Shown: positions 35,258 through 48,090 of the stretch, piece after piece | Layout of the letters: the number at the start of each line of letters is the position of its first letter | How positions within the stretch are numbered: position 1 is the first letter of the stretch | Source: Pelecanus crispus | Taxonomy: Eukaryota > Chordata > Aves > Pelecaniformes > Pelecanidae | DNA: 64,000 nt | Assembly (NCBI RefSeq): GCF_030463565.1 | Contig: NC_134651.1 | Location: 11,792,734 to 11,856,733, forward strand | Reading direction: 5' to 3' | Notes under the pieces: model-generated | Database searches by the model: none | Told to the model about the DNA's origin: nothing | The model's input: the letters and a program-made list of their open reading frames with translations, nothing else | Translations under genes and position numbers: made by a program

Positions 35258-36339
35258 ATTCAACAAAGGATCTCACCAAGACCCACGTATGTGTCATTTG
35301 AGTGGTTTGATGACCTCAAGTAATTTGACTCTGGAAAAGGCACTTTTAAAGCCCTATTTTGGTTTTACTGTCCTGAACTTAGACACTTTCATTTGTTGAC
35401 AGGTTGCAAATAAAAAAAACCCAACACCCAAAACCCAGGAAGCACATTAGATTGTGGGTGCATTAATGTCTGAATTTGATGTAAGTATCTCCCACGTAGA
35501 AGATGAAAAAAGTCAATCTAAAGTTGAAGAAAGAAACTTACATTTGGTGTTTACTAGCAATGTGAATGTGTGACGTTGGCAGGCTGATCATTGTTGTAAG
35601 TATTGCCAGGTGGTTTGATTGTTGGTTGTTTTTTGTGGTTTTCTTTTTAAGATGATATTTCTATGATGTAGAATCACTCCCATTATCAATCCTGCTTGGA
35701 TGAGGCATAAATGTGGGATGAGATATTCACTTTGCCAGTGGGTTTCACAGCTAACTTTGCAGCAGAGGAATATAGAGACTTTGGAAGGCAGTGTCTAGGG
35801 GCTATGTAAACACTCAGATGTTCCCCATTTTCTCTAGACCCTTTTCTTCTTTCATTACAACACATACCATACTTTCTGCTCTCCATTTAATCTCTTTCCA
35901 ATCCTCCTTCCCCAATTTCAGTTCCTACTCCCACCTACCTTTTATCCATACAAACTCTATTTCAAGATTCACCTTCCCTTTTGATTTCCCGCTGCTTACA
36001 TCCTTTCATCATACCAAGCTTCTGTCTCCTCTTGCTCTTTTCTGCACAAGTACTAGTAGAGGAATTGGTGCTGAGCTGAAAACGGTGACTGGTGAGTTTT
36101 CAGGCGGGAGCTTAGAAGATCTGATTTATTTGTTCTTTGAGGCTGATGAAAAGAAGTAACTATAGAAGTAACTATAGAGGGTGCACTGGAGATAACTCGG
36201 TGTAAGACAAGACATAAATGATGATGTGATGCAGGAATTCTAATATATCTATTACTTAATGTAGCTGCTCACTGGCACTGATTCAACTCAAGACCGAGAC
36301 AGTTTAAGCATACAGCTGGAGGTGACAGCTGTAGCTTTG
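35258..36339. other. Intergenic DNA downstream of CYP2 copy 2
   Basis: No gene was recognised. It includes a pyrimidine-rich tract around 35820-36045 and a small tandem duplication of gaagtaactatag at about 36155-36178. Confidence 0.6.
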
Positions 36340-36934
36340 TGTCGTGGTTTAACCCCAACTGGAAACTCAGCACCACACAGCTGCTCGCTCACTCCCCACC
36401 GGTGGGTTGGGGGAGAGAATCAGAAGAGTAAAAGTGGGAAAACTCATGGGTTGAGATAAAGACAGTTTCACAGGGAAAGCAAAAGCTGCGCATGCAAGCA
36501 AAGCAAAACAAGGAATCATTCCCTACTTCCCATGGGCAGGCAGGTGTCCAGCCATCTCCAGGAAAGCAGGGCTCCGTCAAGCGTAACGGTTACTTGGGAA
36601 GACAAAATGCTGTAAATCTGAACATCCCCCCTCTTCCTTCTTCTTCCCCCAGCTTTATAATACTGGGCATGACATCATATGGTATGGTATATCCCTTTGG
36701 TCAGGTGGGGTCAGCTGTCCCAGCTGTGTCCCCTCCCAACTTCTTGTGCCCCCAGCCTGCTCGCTGGTGGGGTGGGGTGAGAAGCAGAAAAGGCCTTGAC
36801 TCTGTGCAAGCACTGCTCAGCAGTAACTAAAACATCCCTGTGTTATCAATGCTGTTTTCAGCACAAATCCAAAACATAGCCCCACATTAGCTACTGTGAA
36901 GAACATTAACTCTACCCCAGCCAAAACTGGCAGA
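36340..36934. mobile_element. Solo LTR of an ERVL-type endogenous retrovirus
   Basis: Starts TGTCGTGGTTTAACCCC and ends GCCAAAACTGGCAGA, where the usual terminal CA appears mutated. It is flanked by a perfect 5-bp duplication CTTTG at 36335-36339 and 36935-36939. The 595-bp body carries sequences I recognise from an abundant neoavian LTR family, such as cttcccatgggcaggcaggt, gcgtaacggttacttgggaa, ggtatatccctttggtcagg and tgttatcaatgctgttttca. The 5-bp duplication fits ERVL/class III integrases. No gag, pol or env lies beside it, so it is the product of LTR-LTR recombination. The transcriptional orientation is not certain. A tttataat and purine-rich motifs inside could still act as promoter or enhancer elements. 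Confidence 0.88.
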
Positions 36935-36939
36935 CTTTG

Positions 36940-39900
36940 TTAAAGCAAAGTGCTGTAGTATTCTTGAATGCAAATCACTTTTGGAAAGGATTCAAATGTT
37001 GGATTTGAGTAGAGCTGTCTGTAAACACTGCCATAAACTTAGGGTTGAATTTCTATGAGGACCAAAAGTGCTTTTATGTTGGAATATAAACTATTTGTAA
37101 TTAAATCACTGTGGTACATCTGAACTTCCTAAATTTAAAATGGAGGAGACTGTTACTAAAAAGAAGTGAGAACTACTGAAAGTCAGGCTGAGTTGGGCCA
37201 GATCCTGGCACTCTGGCAGCGTCTGCCCCAGCACAACCCAGTATCTGCAGGCTTGCAGGGCTGGAAGGTAAATCAGGACAGTAAGGGGTTTCACAAAAGC
37301 AATAGCTGTCAACTAATCCAGCCTGTTACTCCACATAGCATATCAAATACTTTTTTGGGGCCTACACGCTTCTGCTCAGCCTCCTTTCCAGCTTTATCTG
37401 CGCTCGTCCTCCACTCTACCCTCCCGCACCTGCTCCTCTCCACCAACCCTGCTAGAGATGACGTCTCTCACTGCCTTTGCCCAATCCTCTGGTCATCTTG
37501 CCACTCACTGAAGAGGCTTAATGATAAGATGTCTGTAAAGCTGGTTGTGCTCAAGGGCTGGAACATTACATCCATTGAGACTGCAGCTGTACTCAGTACT
37601 GTTGATAGATAGCTTCCCCGTGACTAGGCAGGACTCAGGAGTGGCACAAGGTTGAAAGACCTGGTAATTTACTGCCCATTTCAGCCACTCAGGGACCCTG
37701 TCCGCCAGACCCCTACCAGGTCTGGAAACCTACAGCACCAATTTACACTTGTGTATTCCCGTAAAGATTTGAAGAGAGCTGATGGTGGAAGGCAAACAGA
37801 AGCTCAGGAAATCTGATAAAATTAACTTTGCTCTTCCTCCACTCCCTTGGGAAGCTTGGGAGTGCCTCTGGGACGGAGAACAACTCTGTTTCCCCTCCCA
37901 GAGATAATTCTCCCAGTATTTGTCCAGGGGTATGGACCTCCAGCTCCTGGACTGGCTGACCTCTGGCAGTGGAGAAATTTGCAGGAAAGAGCTGAAGTGA
38001 TCCCAGGCCCAGTGCTGGTGAGGGATGACAGCAGAGAGTCACCTCTGCTTGGCTCAGCTGACTTCCCTAGTCCCCTGCCCACAGCCCTTCCTGTTCCCCT
38101 CCTGCCCCTCCGAGTGCTGCTTTCTTTCCCGACCATCACCTTGTCATCATGTAGCTGCCCATCTGTTACGGCCCCTAGGCACATGTCTGCATTACGCCAT
38201 CAAAGAGCTGCCAGATTAAAAGGCGTACGCCCTGGTGCTGATGACTGGAGTGATGTAACATTTCTTTTAAGTGGAGTGACTAACGCTCCACCCCATCTTT
38301 TTTTGTTTATAACCAGTGTCAACTACAGCCTCAGGTCTCTGAGTTGTGGTAGAACAGTCATCCTTAATAATATGGTTTGAAAGGGTTTGTCACCAGCTTG
38401 CAGGTGTTTTTTCCAGAGAAAGATGCACAATGGTGTATTACTTTCTAGAGCATTGCAATTCCTTTGGGGAGAAGTGAGTTCATGCCACAGAACTGCAGAG
38501 GTGGCTGCTTTGTTTCATATTTGCAGGATAGCAGGAGCGTGTGAATCCAGAAAGCCTGAAGTATTTAATGTTGGTAGATATAAGAGGAGAGAGCTGCCTA
38601 ACATGATATGGTGCTCAGCTCTGCTAAGGTTACAGGTAAGGAAAATATTGCCAAGTTAAGGAAAAAGATATACCAAGACTAATTTTTTTCTTGTGTTTTT
38701 CTTTCTGTTTCATGGTAGGACTCTCCTGGGTAGCAATATTAGTGCCACAACCATATGGCAGGCTGTGTGCCAAACTCTAGGGAAACTATTTATCCTGGCA
38801 AAAGGAAAAAGCAGAAACTAGAGACAAAGAGAGCCTTGTGCAAAAGTTGGGTAGCTTTTGCATCCATCCAAAGATTAAAAGCAAGAGTTCATGGTTTTTT
38901 CCCTTCTGTGCAAACAAGTTGTTTGGGAAACCGGTTTGCGTCAAAAGCTCAAGCTAAATTGTCCCTGTTGATGCACCAATGTACGAAACAGTGAATCAAC
39001 AGTGTGTAGTGGGGGAACCTGACATTTATGGGATTAAATTTTGAAAAAATATTGTCCGTGGCACCAGCATAGCACATTTGGGGAAACTATTTCTGTACTT
39101 TTGAGGAGGTCTAGAAAACCCTGGAAAGACAGGAGGTGACAGAAAAGGAGTTGTTCACTGTCCAACAGAAGGGCTGGCAGGTGCCAAATGCAACAAAAAG
39201 GGAGATCACTCAAAAGAACCAGAGGGGATTGCATTGCACATGCCTTGTTGGTAAGCTATGCCTCATCACAGGATGTTATACTAAACATTTGTTTCTGTTC
39301 AAAAAGCAACCAAATAAATTTTCAGCAGGAAAATCCCTTTTGGGTTGTTTAATACCAATACAGTGCTTCTGGTTTGTCCTGTTCTTACAGGCTTTCCTAA
39401 GGCATCTGCTGTCGTGTGCTGTCAGAAACGAAACATGAGACCAGCTGAACTTTCATCTGACATGCTACGGCTGTGCTTAAGTTTTATGCCATTTACTCAG
39501 AATTAAAACAGTTTAATATTTATCTTACTTCAGTTTGAACATTTCTTGTCACCATCTTGTATTTTCCATTTGAACAATTTGCTCTGACTTTCAGACAGTG
39601 CCCTGACCAAGTGCCCGCTGAGACATAACTTGGGAGACGAGAAAAAGATGCTCATCCAAGCAACTTGTAATCCTGGCATATGAGCCAAAATACACTTAAA
39701 GTTATTCATTTGCCTTTGATTAAAAGTCTTGCTGCTGACTCTTTTCAAAGCTTAATTTACTCATTTGCCAGATGTCTTCAGGTAAGAAAAATGCATTGTG
39801 AACAGTAAATCAGATCTCTTCAGTACTAGAATGAAATTTCTGGTAAAAAAAAAAAAAAAAAAGAGATAATATGCTAATTGAATTGGGGTTACATATACTT

Positions 39901-42900
39901 CCTTTAATGTATTGTTAAGGAGCCACATATCATCAGATGTGAGGTCTGCATTCAAGCCCATGCTGTCAGGGCAGCCTTGAACTGGGAATTGTGGGTAACC
40001 CAAGATGAGAAGATCCCTCCCCATAAAGTCCTTATGCTGTAAATGTCATTATCTGACCAATTCTTCTTTTTTATCTTCAATATCTCCATTATTTTTACCA
40101 TTGTGAAATGCCACATTAATAATGTTTGCAGCTGAATTAAAGTGTCATGGAAGAACAGAGTTATGGTGATTTGGAGATAGTTGAGTTTCAACATGTGAAA
40201 AATACAGCTAACACACCTGCAAAAATCACCCTGAACTCAAATATTCAGCGGAAGAGAGAGAGAAAGAGTGGTCTAGGGGTACGTATGCAGAAACACACTG
40301 CAGAATAAAGCAAGGGCATAATTTTGAGTGTAGGCATGTATAAGGAATATTTGGTTTACTTCTGGGTGTTTGTTACAGCTAATGATACAGGGCAAAGAGA
40401 TCAGATAAGCCACACCACACAGTGATTAGAGGACAAGAGATGGTAAACATGGAATTTGAAGAGCAGCTTTGCCATTTCACTCAAAACATTACGGCTACAC
40501 CAGTTTTGTGTGTAAATCAAATGGTTGGAGATATGGGTACTATGATTTGAATCAGCAAGTATTTTTGTTAGATTAGATTTGTCAATAAAGATTGTACCTA
40601 AGAAAAGAAATTTCAGCTCTTTAACCTTTTTCCAACATGCATAGGTAAGTTTCATTTCATCCTTGTGCCCTAGCCCTTTGAGATGTCTCTCTAGATTGAA
40701 ATTACACTGTTAGAAATTGCTCTCATTCGTTGAGGTGAATTACGCTACGGTGCCTTTTTGCCTTTTAACAGTAATTCAGCACAGGAGGTCTAGTCTAATC
40801 AGCTCTACCAAGAAGGTGCCTTCTCTAAGACCAAATCTTACAAAGTCAACAGTTTTTGCTTGCTTTTTTTTAGCTCAAGTGAGTTCAAACCAGTTCACAG
40901 TCACGATTTATAAAGGAACAGTAAGGGATGAATTTATGATTCTGTAGGAGTTCAAAGGGTATAGCACAGAGCCAATGCATAGGCAACTAGCCAGCTGCAG
41001 GAATCTTGTTCAGGGCAACAAACACCAGTCAGGATCTGGAGTACAGCTTTATTTAGGAGTGCCAGTACCCAAAAGCATCAGTCACACTCTTGACTGCACG
41101 GTATAAAAGTTCCTGAGTGACTGTAGGCTAATAACAAGACAGCATGCAGGATTCAGTTACCCCACCAGTGGAGGGAGATGAGTGAATTTTGTAAGAGGTA
41201 AGGTTCATGTAACTCAGCAGCATAATTATTAACAAACTGCCAATTTTTAATCTTCATTTATCCTTCCAATAGGGGAGCCTTAACTTTCTGATCCCATCTA
41301 TTAACGCACTTCCACTGCCCAGCAGGGGTATAACAGAGCTCAAGTTTAAGTGGCCAGTATTAATGTTCCTTAATTGTTAGTGCTGCTATGCTTGGCCAGA
41401 GAAGGGAGATGTGGGTAGCTGGTTCTCAAAGAGGCGTTTCACCACAACCTGAGCAGCAGTTTGTGTTACATAGCACTGATCAGTTTGAATGCGAACAGTG
41501 GATGAAACAGATGACTGCCAGGCTCCACAGCTTTGAGTGGTCCTTGCAATGCATTGATTTCTTACAGCATGCAGGAATGTGGACAGTGCCGAGGCAAGGG
41601 CTGTGGCTTTGCTGTCAGGCTAGAAAGCAGCTGAAAAGCAAAATGCTCTTGCTGCTAGTGAAACCTGATGTTGAGCTTGGGCTAGACTGGCAGTGGCTGA
41701 ACTTTAAAAAAGGCTGTGAGTTGAGGATGGAAGAAAAGGTGTCTGACCTGAGACTGAAAATACTGCAAAAAAACCCTCTGAAATGGGTTCCTGAACCTGG
41801 GGACAGATGTTGGGGTTCAAGGGCTGAGCCTGAGAGCACTGTAACAGAAAAAGTTGTGGTGCAGGGAGAGAGCAGTATGGCTTGTAAAGAAGGTGCATAA
41901 GAGTTTGGGGGGGATGGCAGGTGAGCGAAAAGCAGTACTTGCAGTAAGGGAGGAAAGGAAGAAAACAAGGATAGACCAGGGGAAAAGACAGAGAGTGGCC
42001 ATGACTGGTAGAATGCCAGTACCTCCTCACTGAGGTTTGGCACATATAAGAAGTCTAATTTGGACTGGTTAGCTGTGGTGATATGAGACATGGACTGCTT
42101 CTAATCACACATCCTACTGTGGCTAAACACCAAAGCTGACAGACCTCTTTTTCTAGCCCTGAGACATCCCTGGGGAAGGACAGGTTACAAGCGCTTGTTT
42201 TTAAGGACATTATATTCATGGGAACCTGGTGGTTGTATCTGCATGCTGATGAAAACTCCCTTTGCTTCCTGTCCCTTTGGCCACCTGAGGCAATGGCAAT
42301 TCCCAGCCTCCACTGCAACAGCTGCTACCTGAGCTCCCTCCAGAGTCAGGCCTGTGTCCAGCACTCTCCCCTCCACTGTTGTTGGCTGCAGTGATGTTAT
42401 TTTTTCAGGTCCAAAAAGCAGCCTTGGCAGATCTGCTGGACAACTTCTCTCCAGTATGCCCATCCATTGCTCTTAGAAGCTCATTTTCTGGCCTTCCATA
42501 AGGTCTGATGGTGCTTTAGGCTTGAGGCAGCATGGCGTGGTGGCTGCAAGTCATATTAGCTGGAGCAGATCAATGGCCTTATATGCACAAATACATGGAA
42601 ACATATCTTATAAAAATTAATAAAAAATTGTGGTTTTAACTATAGGTTTCTCCTTGCTCCAGAGACATACACAGGAAATAAAGCAATTAAATTGAAAAAC
42701 CACAGCAGCTGTGAGCCTGACTTTTTAGCCCAAATCAAAAGGATTTCAAATTTTTTCTCCCTCCATGTACATGGAATAAAATTTCCATGCAAAATAGCTT
42801 TTACAATTCCCCCCTCTGGGGGAGAAGCAAGTCTCAGGAGGAGCTGAGAGACTACAGTGCACTAGATGAGAAATAGCTGGTGGAAAAGTGTCATATACTA

Positions 42901-45900
42901 AACAAATTTCAGCCCAGTAGCCCCTGCCCTGCTGGAGGGCAGAAAAGAAAAATTACAAGGAGTGTAGAGAGGCAGTGGGAATAAGAAAAGCCTCACTCCT
43001 ACTGTTGGAGTAAAAGAAGTTCAGCTCTCGTCCTGGTCAGCATAGAGGACAAACAGGGAGCAGCAAGGAGATAAGGGAGTGTTTAGCAGCTCCAGTTTTT
43101 CTTTCCTAGTCTAGCAGTGTCTGAGCTGTGATGACAAAGGAGACCAGCCCTCCTGACCCAGCTCCTCTCCCTACCACTGGAAAAAGGCTTAAGGCTGTGT
43201 TGGTTTCAGATAGCAACACAACCAACACAACATCTGGAGGAAGTTACACAACTTATTTAAAGTAGCTAGCAGATAAATTACAAAATAATCAAAATATGCC
43301 ATGTAAATAAGGTGCGTTATATGTGGAGTAATCCTGTATCTGTAGCTTACTCTTGCAAAAACATGTGTCACTGCCAGAGTCCATGGAAAAAAAGCGTGGG
43401 TTTAGGGGAGCCTTCTGACACATTCCCTGAGAGGGAATGAAAACGGAGTGTTTGTGAGTCAGCCAAAAGCCAGTTAAGAAAGCAGTATTACCACCCTCAG
43501 GGAACAATTAAGTCAATTTGAAAACCTTCAGTTTATTGTTGCAAGCACCAGCAGTCTAAAGGAGAGATTTCCAAGTTCAAATAAAGTTACAGAGGTAAAA
43601 TGGTATGGTATTTAGCAGTACTGAACTTCCAAAGAAATCCATCATTCTCCACACAATAAATACCGATTTATTTAAGCCTCTCTCCATAAAAAACACCAGC
43701 CTAAATTACGCTGACCTACCTACCTTTCTTTTGCCATATTTGGTGGTAACCAATACAGTCACTAGTACATTTCAGTTAAGGACTCACACTTCCCCAGCCC
43801 ATTATTCCTTACAACCTATTGGCCTCCAGTGTGACCTCACGAATAAGAAATTCTCAGTAAGAAATTCTCTCCAGAATGAGGCAAAAGAAGAGAGATGACT
43901 TACAGATGTCATGGAGCAACCTGGATCCTCAAACTGCTAGAGGAGGGGAAAATGACTGGCAACTTTGGCAAAACAAGGTATGTGTTTTCTCTTCAGGGAC
44001 ACAATCCAGCACCTTGAGTCAGAATTAATCAGAAGTGTTACACAGATCATATTCTGTCTGATGTAAATGTTGGTAGTTTGCAAAAAGCCATGAAGACTGT
44101 TACAGGGAAGGCCATATCATCTGGGAGAGGGAGCCATATCATCCTGGGAGAGGAGAAATCAGGTAAACCAGTATTGAATTATTTTCTAATCAGGAAGACA
44201 GTTCCCAGGGAAAGAAATCAACATGCCACAGGGGATGTGTGTGTCCAAGAACAACACATTCAAACAAGCTGAGAGGGTGATTTCTTTGTGCTTTTGCCTG
44301 TGCCTGCCGCTAATCCAAGCTGCAACAGGGACAAGTGCTCTTAAACATATTCACAAGGAAGGAGAATGAAGAGCTCTACTGCCATAGTGAGGTTCAGACT
44401 GTGGTCAGGTACTGTCATCAGAGCCATGGAGACTCAGAACGGGGTCTGGTCTAAGACAGGATCTGCCACTGCTGGCTTGTAGCTGAGGCAATGAAGGGAT
44501 GACCCAGAGGAGACCTGGTGTCTTCCTGCAGAAGGGATTTCACATGTATCTTCCTACTTCATGGTTTTTATGATTGTTTCTAACATTGCAATCATCAGAA
44601 TTCGCCATTCTTCTTTTAATTCTGAGCTTCTTTGGCAACTGATGTGTACTTGGGTGACTCAAGAGAGGTGCACCTGAAGAGACAAATCCATACCAGGCAT
44701 GTTAACTACAAGCCCTGTGGGATGCCAGTAGACCAAATTTGGAAGTCCCAGTGGTCCCACTAAATTGCAAGGAGTTTTCAGGGGTTTTATCATCAAATGC
44801 CAGGTAAGACTTGAGAAGTTTCCCCAGTTCCAGTGTTCAGTGTCAACAGATCAGTGCTGGGAACAACCTGTGCTGTCATACATCAGGACTCAAAATTCCT
44901 TCAGAAGGGTTTTTTTGTATGTAGTTTGTTGCTGTGTAGCAGAGCATGCAAGGTTGACCATATCACTATACAAGAGGTAAGAATGAGGGAATCAGCTTTC
45001 TTGAAAATATTGATTGCAATAATAGTGCAAGGTTATAAAAAAGGCAGTTGAAAGGACATAATTTCTTCTCTGCTTTGGAAAGCTTCATTTCTGTTTCCTT
45101 GTGATTAGAGTCTCAGAGAGGACATGATATTACAGAGAATTACCTATCTTCTTATTACCAAAGGACCCAGGATTACCACTTCTGTTGTATACCTTCACTG
45201 GCTGTGGGCTGCTTTTTTTCTGTTATCACCCTCAAAAGAGACATTGGTACAACCTTACACAGCACAGCCTGGAAAATATTGATTAGTCTTCTTGCTGGTC
45301 TCACAGCAATTATTTCTCTATGAGTATCATGTAGAGAACATGATTCAGAGGAATAGTGAATGACATGTTTAATTTGGGTACCACCTCCCAACCTCCTGTG
45401 AGTACCTTTGGTTCTATGCAGCTGTTTCCAGGAGAATCAGTTAAAAAACTGCTTGAAGATCATATCCTGCAGATGTAAAAGGTTGAGACAGAGGGGTCCT
45501 ACAAGAGAAAGAAAATTAAAAATATAAGCAGCACAAATGGAATAATGATCAATACAAAGAAATTAAAAAATACAAAGAATACAGGTATGATCCACAGGAC
45601 AAAACATGAAAAGCAGAAAAGGCTGCAAGACAGCTACAGCAGCAGTTAGGCTGACAGTATGGCACTGTGGCAAAAGTATCTAAAAAGCTTGTCTGTCAGA
45701 TGAGAAGAACTATTTCTTGAGATTTTGCCTTCTCTGAATCTTAATTTTCTTGACAACTAAAGGGTTCTTTTTTTTGTAGTCATTCAGGTTAGGTGTTTCA
45801 GATGGTTCCTAATGGTGCTCTAGCCATATATTTTTAGATGCTGCTAATCGGAGTCCTGAAACTGAACCAGCCTCATGGTGCCAAAATACATCTCTTGGTA

Positions 45901-46542
45901 AAATTAAATAGCAGAACTTACTGCTGAAATTTATCTTGAATATGGTGAGAGAGCTGCTAGGAATTTAAGTAGAAAGAATAAAGGCAAGGCTGCTATGTAT
46001 TTGCTACTGGTTTATGATATTTTTGCCCATCTCCCAGATGTTCACAGTAAAGTTTCTGCTTGTCAACAGCTTGCATGTTTTGCACATTCTTTAGTAAAGA
46101 AGGATCATACCACAGCTGCAGTTTCCAGGGATACCACAGGGCTCTGTCCCTGCAGGATGGCACAGGAGGACAGTGGTGGAGGAGTGGGACTCTGTAAACT
46201 TGTGCTAAAGCTTTCACTGAAATAAGAAAATCCCATGGAGCGTTCTGAATTCAGCAGATCAGCAGATTTCTGAAAGAAACATCTGCCATTGAAAAACTTC
46301 CAGCTTGATCTTTTGCTATCATTCAAAGCGCTTCTTAACACCGCCTACGAGACAGGATACTTGGTTCAGACATGAAGAAACAGAGACTTACGAGATATTA
46401 TTACTACTTCCTACTGCTCTTCACATTTATTTGCTTTGGAAAATCACAGATTCTGCAAACCATTGTTTGCTGAAGTCATCTGGAGTTAATGACTGCACAT
46501 GTTGTAATGTCTGCTGTACTCACCCTAAACTCTCGCCTGAAG
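36940..46542. other. Intergenic DNA between the LTR and the stray CYP2 exon
   Basis: About 9.6 kb with no gene I can support. The longest open frames (177 codons at 37847-38380, 170 codons at 41388-41900 and 158 codons on the - strand at 41615-42091) have no recognisable domains and partly overlap on opposite strands. An A18 run at 39845-39862 and a short tandem duplication at 44111-44153 are the only repeats noted. Confidence 0.6.
44111..44153 (+). repeat. Short imperfect tandem duplication
   Basis: gccatatcatctgggagagg is followed by gagccatatcatcctgggagagg: two copies of about 20-23 bp, one with an inserted c. Apparently a simple local duplication. Confidence 0.75.
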
Positions 46543-46685
46543 ATTAAAGGCAATCCCAGCTCTGCAATTTGATGAAGACAACCTGGTCTGGGTTCTCCGC
46601 AACCTATTTTTGACAGGAACAGAAACTACAACGACCACTTTGCACTGGGCACTGCTCCGTATTTTGACTTATCCCAGAGCAGAGG
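46543..46685 (+). pseudogene. Solitary decayed CYP2 exon 6 (I-helix exon)
   Basis: From 46565 the frame reads FDEDNLVWVLRNLFLTGTET, then TTTTLHWALLRILTYPRAE, an unmistakable CYP2 I-helix exon (TGTETT in place of AGTETT). Upstream, KGNPSSA is in another frame, so one extra base near 46566 shifts the frame. With that base the segment is 143 bp, against the canonical 142. The splice donor GT is GG at 46686-46687. No exon 5 or 7 was found on either side. It is closer to generic CYP2 sequence than to copy 2, and the downstream pseudogene has its own exon 6, so this belongs to a further lost gene unit. Confidence 0.85.
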
Positions 46686-47994
46686 GGAGACTAATGAAGT
46701 CATATGCAAAACCACTTGGATTGTGCTTTCTCAGATGATTAGGATGGAAGTGTAGAGGTCAAAACTTGTAAAACTGTATCCAACTGGAAATTCATACTCT
46801 TTGTGAGCTGGCAAACACGTCTTTGATTTATTGAGAATCATGGACTTACCCAGGCCCATTAGCTTCATCTTGCTGCCTTGCACCTTGGCAAGAAGCATTC
46901 ACTCTTTTCTCATTTCTGTGACAGTCAGAATGAAAGCAGAGGGAGCTGGGCATGTAACAAGCCTGTAAGATGACAGCAGCGAGCGCAGTGTCTCTGCAAC
47001 CATGCTGCTGAGCACAGCCAGCTGCCCAGGTCTCTCCCAGGGTGGTCCTAATGAGACAGCAGTGCTTCAGATGCACATTCAATAAGAGAGGGGAAACTCC
47101 CATCCTTAACATCCAGCTGCAACACAGGATCAAAATTTTTGCCTTACAGGCCACCACTGTCCTCCCCCCGTACAGCCTCTTCTGAGCAGTTGCAGACACC
47201 CTGAAAGTCCTTCAAATTCCTGATGCTGAAGATGGGCAAAACTAAACAAATCTCTCAGAGAAAGGTTTCACTGGGGGGAGATAACAGTGCTGGCAATTCC
47301 TGGGTGCTTTTGCATGATCTCTTTAAATGTTTTGCAATGCTTCATTGTCTATCACAATGTTTCTGAAGAATATCAAATTTATTAGATTTGTTTTCAGTCT
47401 TCCATAAAGTCTTCCCATTATTATGTTTCCCTATTCCTGAGCCATCCATACACTCACTACCTATAAATCTTATTAGGGCATTAGCTGAGAATCTTTTAGT
47501 GCATTAGAAGGAAACAATCACCTGAGAGTGTAATACAATTTCTGTACAAGGTAGTTCTCTCTCTCCTGTCACTGGAGTAGTTAACTGGGAATGTATCTGT
47601 GATAGCAACAGCCCTGGGAGCTCAAGTAGGAGGGAACTCTGAGGCAGAGCGGATTCAGATAAAGAATTGTGCTGCAGTTATAATGATCAGGGAGTCTGCC
47701 AAAAGGGGTGGTCCTACCCCTTTTGTCCTTGGCCATGTTCTCACTCTGCTTGTGCTGCATTAATGAGACAGCAGCCAGCAGGTGAGTATGTTCAGACTGC
47801 TGAGCTAGCAAAAAAATGTTACTACAACTGACAGGCTTTCCACCATATCAGACAAATTAATCCACTGGCTTTATGGCTCTGTGGTCACTAGACACAATCC
47901 TGGTGAAAGGGAAAATGAAGGGATGGGACTATTCATTTTCAAAGCATCTTGCTTATGGGTAGATTACAGACTGGTTATAGCATGAAACTACATG

Positions 47995-48090
47995 AAGCAG
48001 CTTGCCCAGAATCACGGAGGAGATCTGTGGCACAGCAGGGAATTGAACCAAGTCTCTAAAGTCTAAGCTAATGTCCAGACCAAGGTACCA
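47995..48090 (-). mobile_element. Ancient MIR-like SINE remnant
   Basis: cttgcccagaatcacggagg, agatctgtggcacagcaggg and aattgaaccaagtctctaaa, with gtctaagcta following, read like the reverse complement of a MIR-family (amniote MIR) SINE: the conserved CORE side (gcttgcccaaggtcac) and a tRNA-like B-box GGTTCAATTC. It is too diverged to place the ends exactly. Assigned by pattern memory, not by alignment. Confidence 0.6.
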
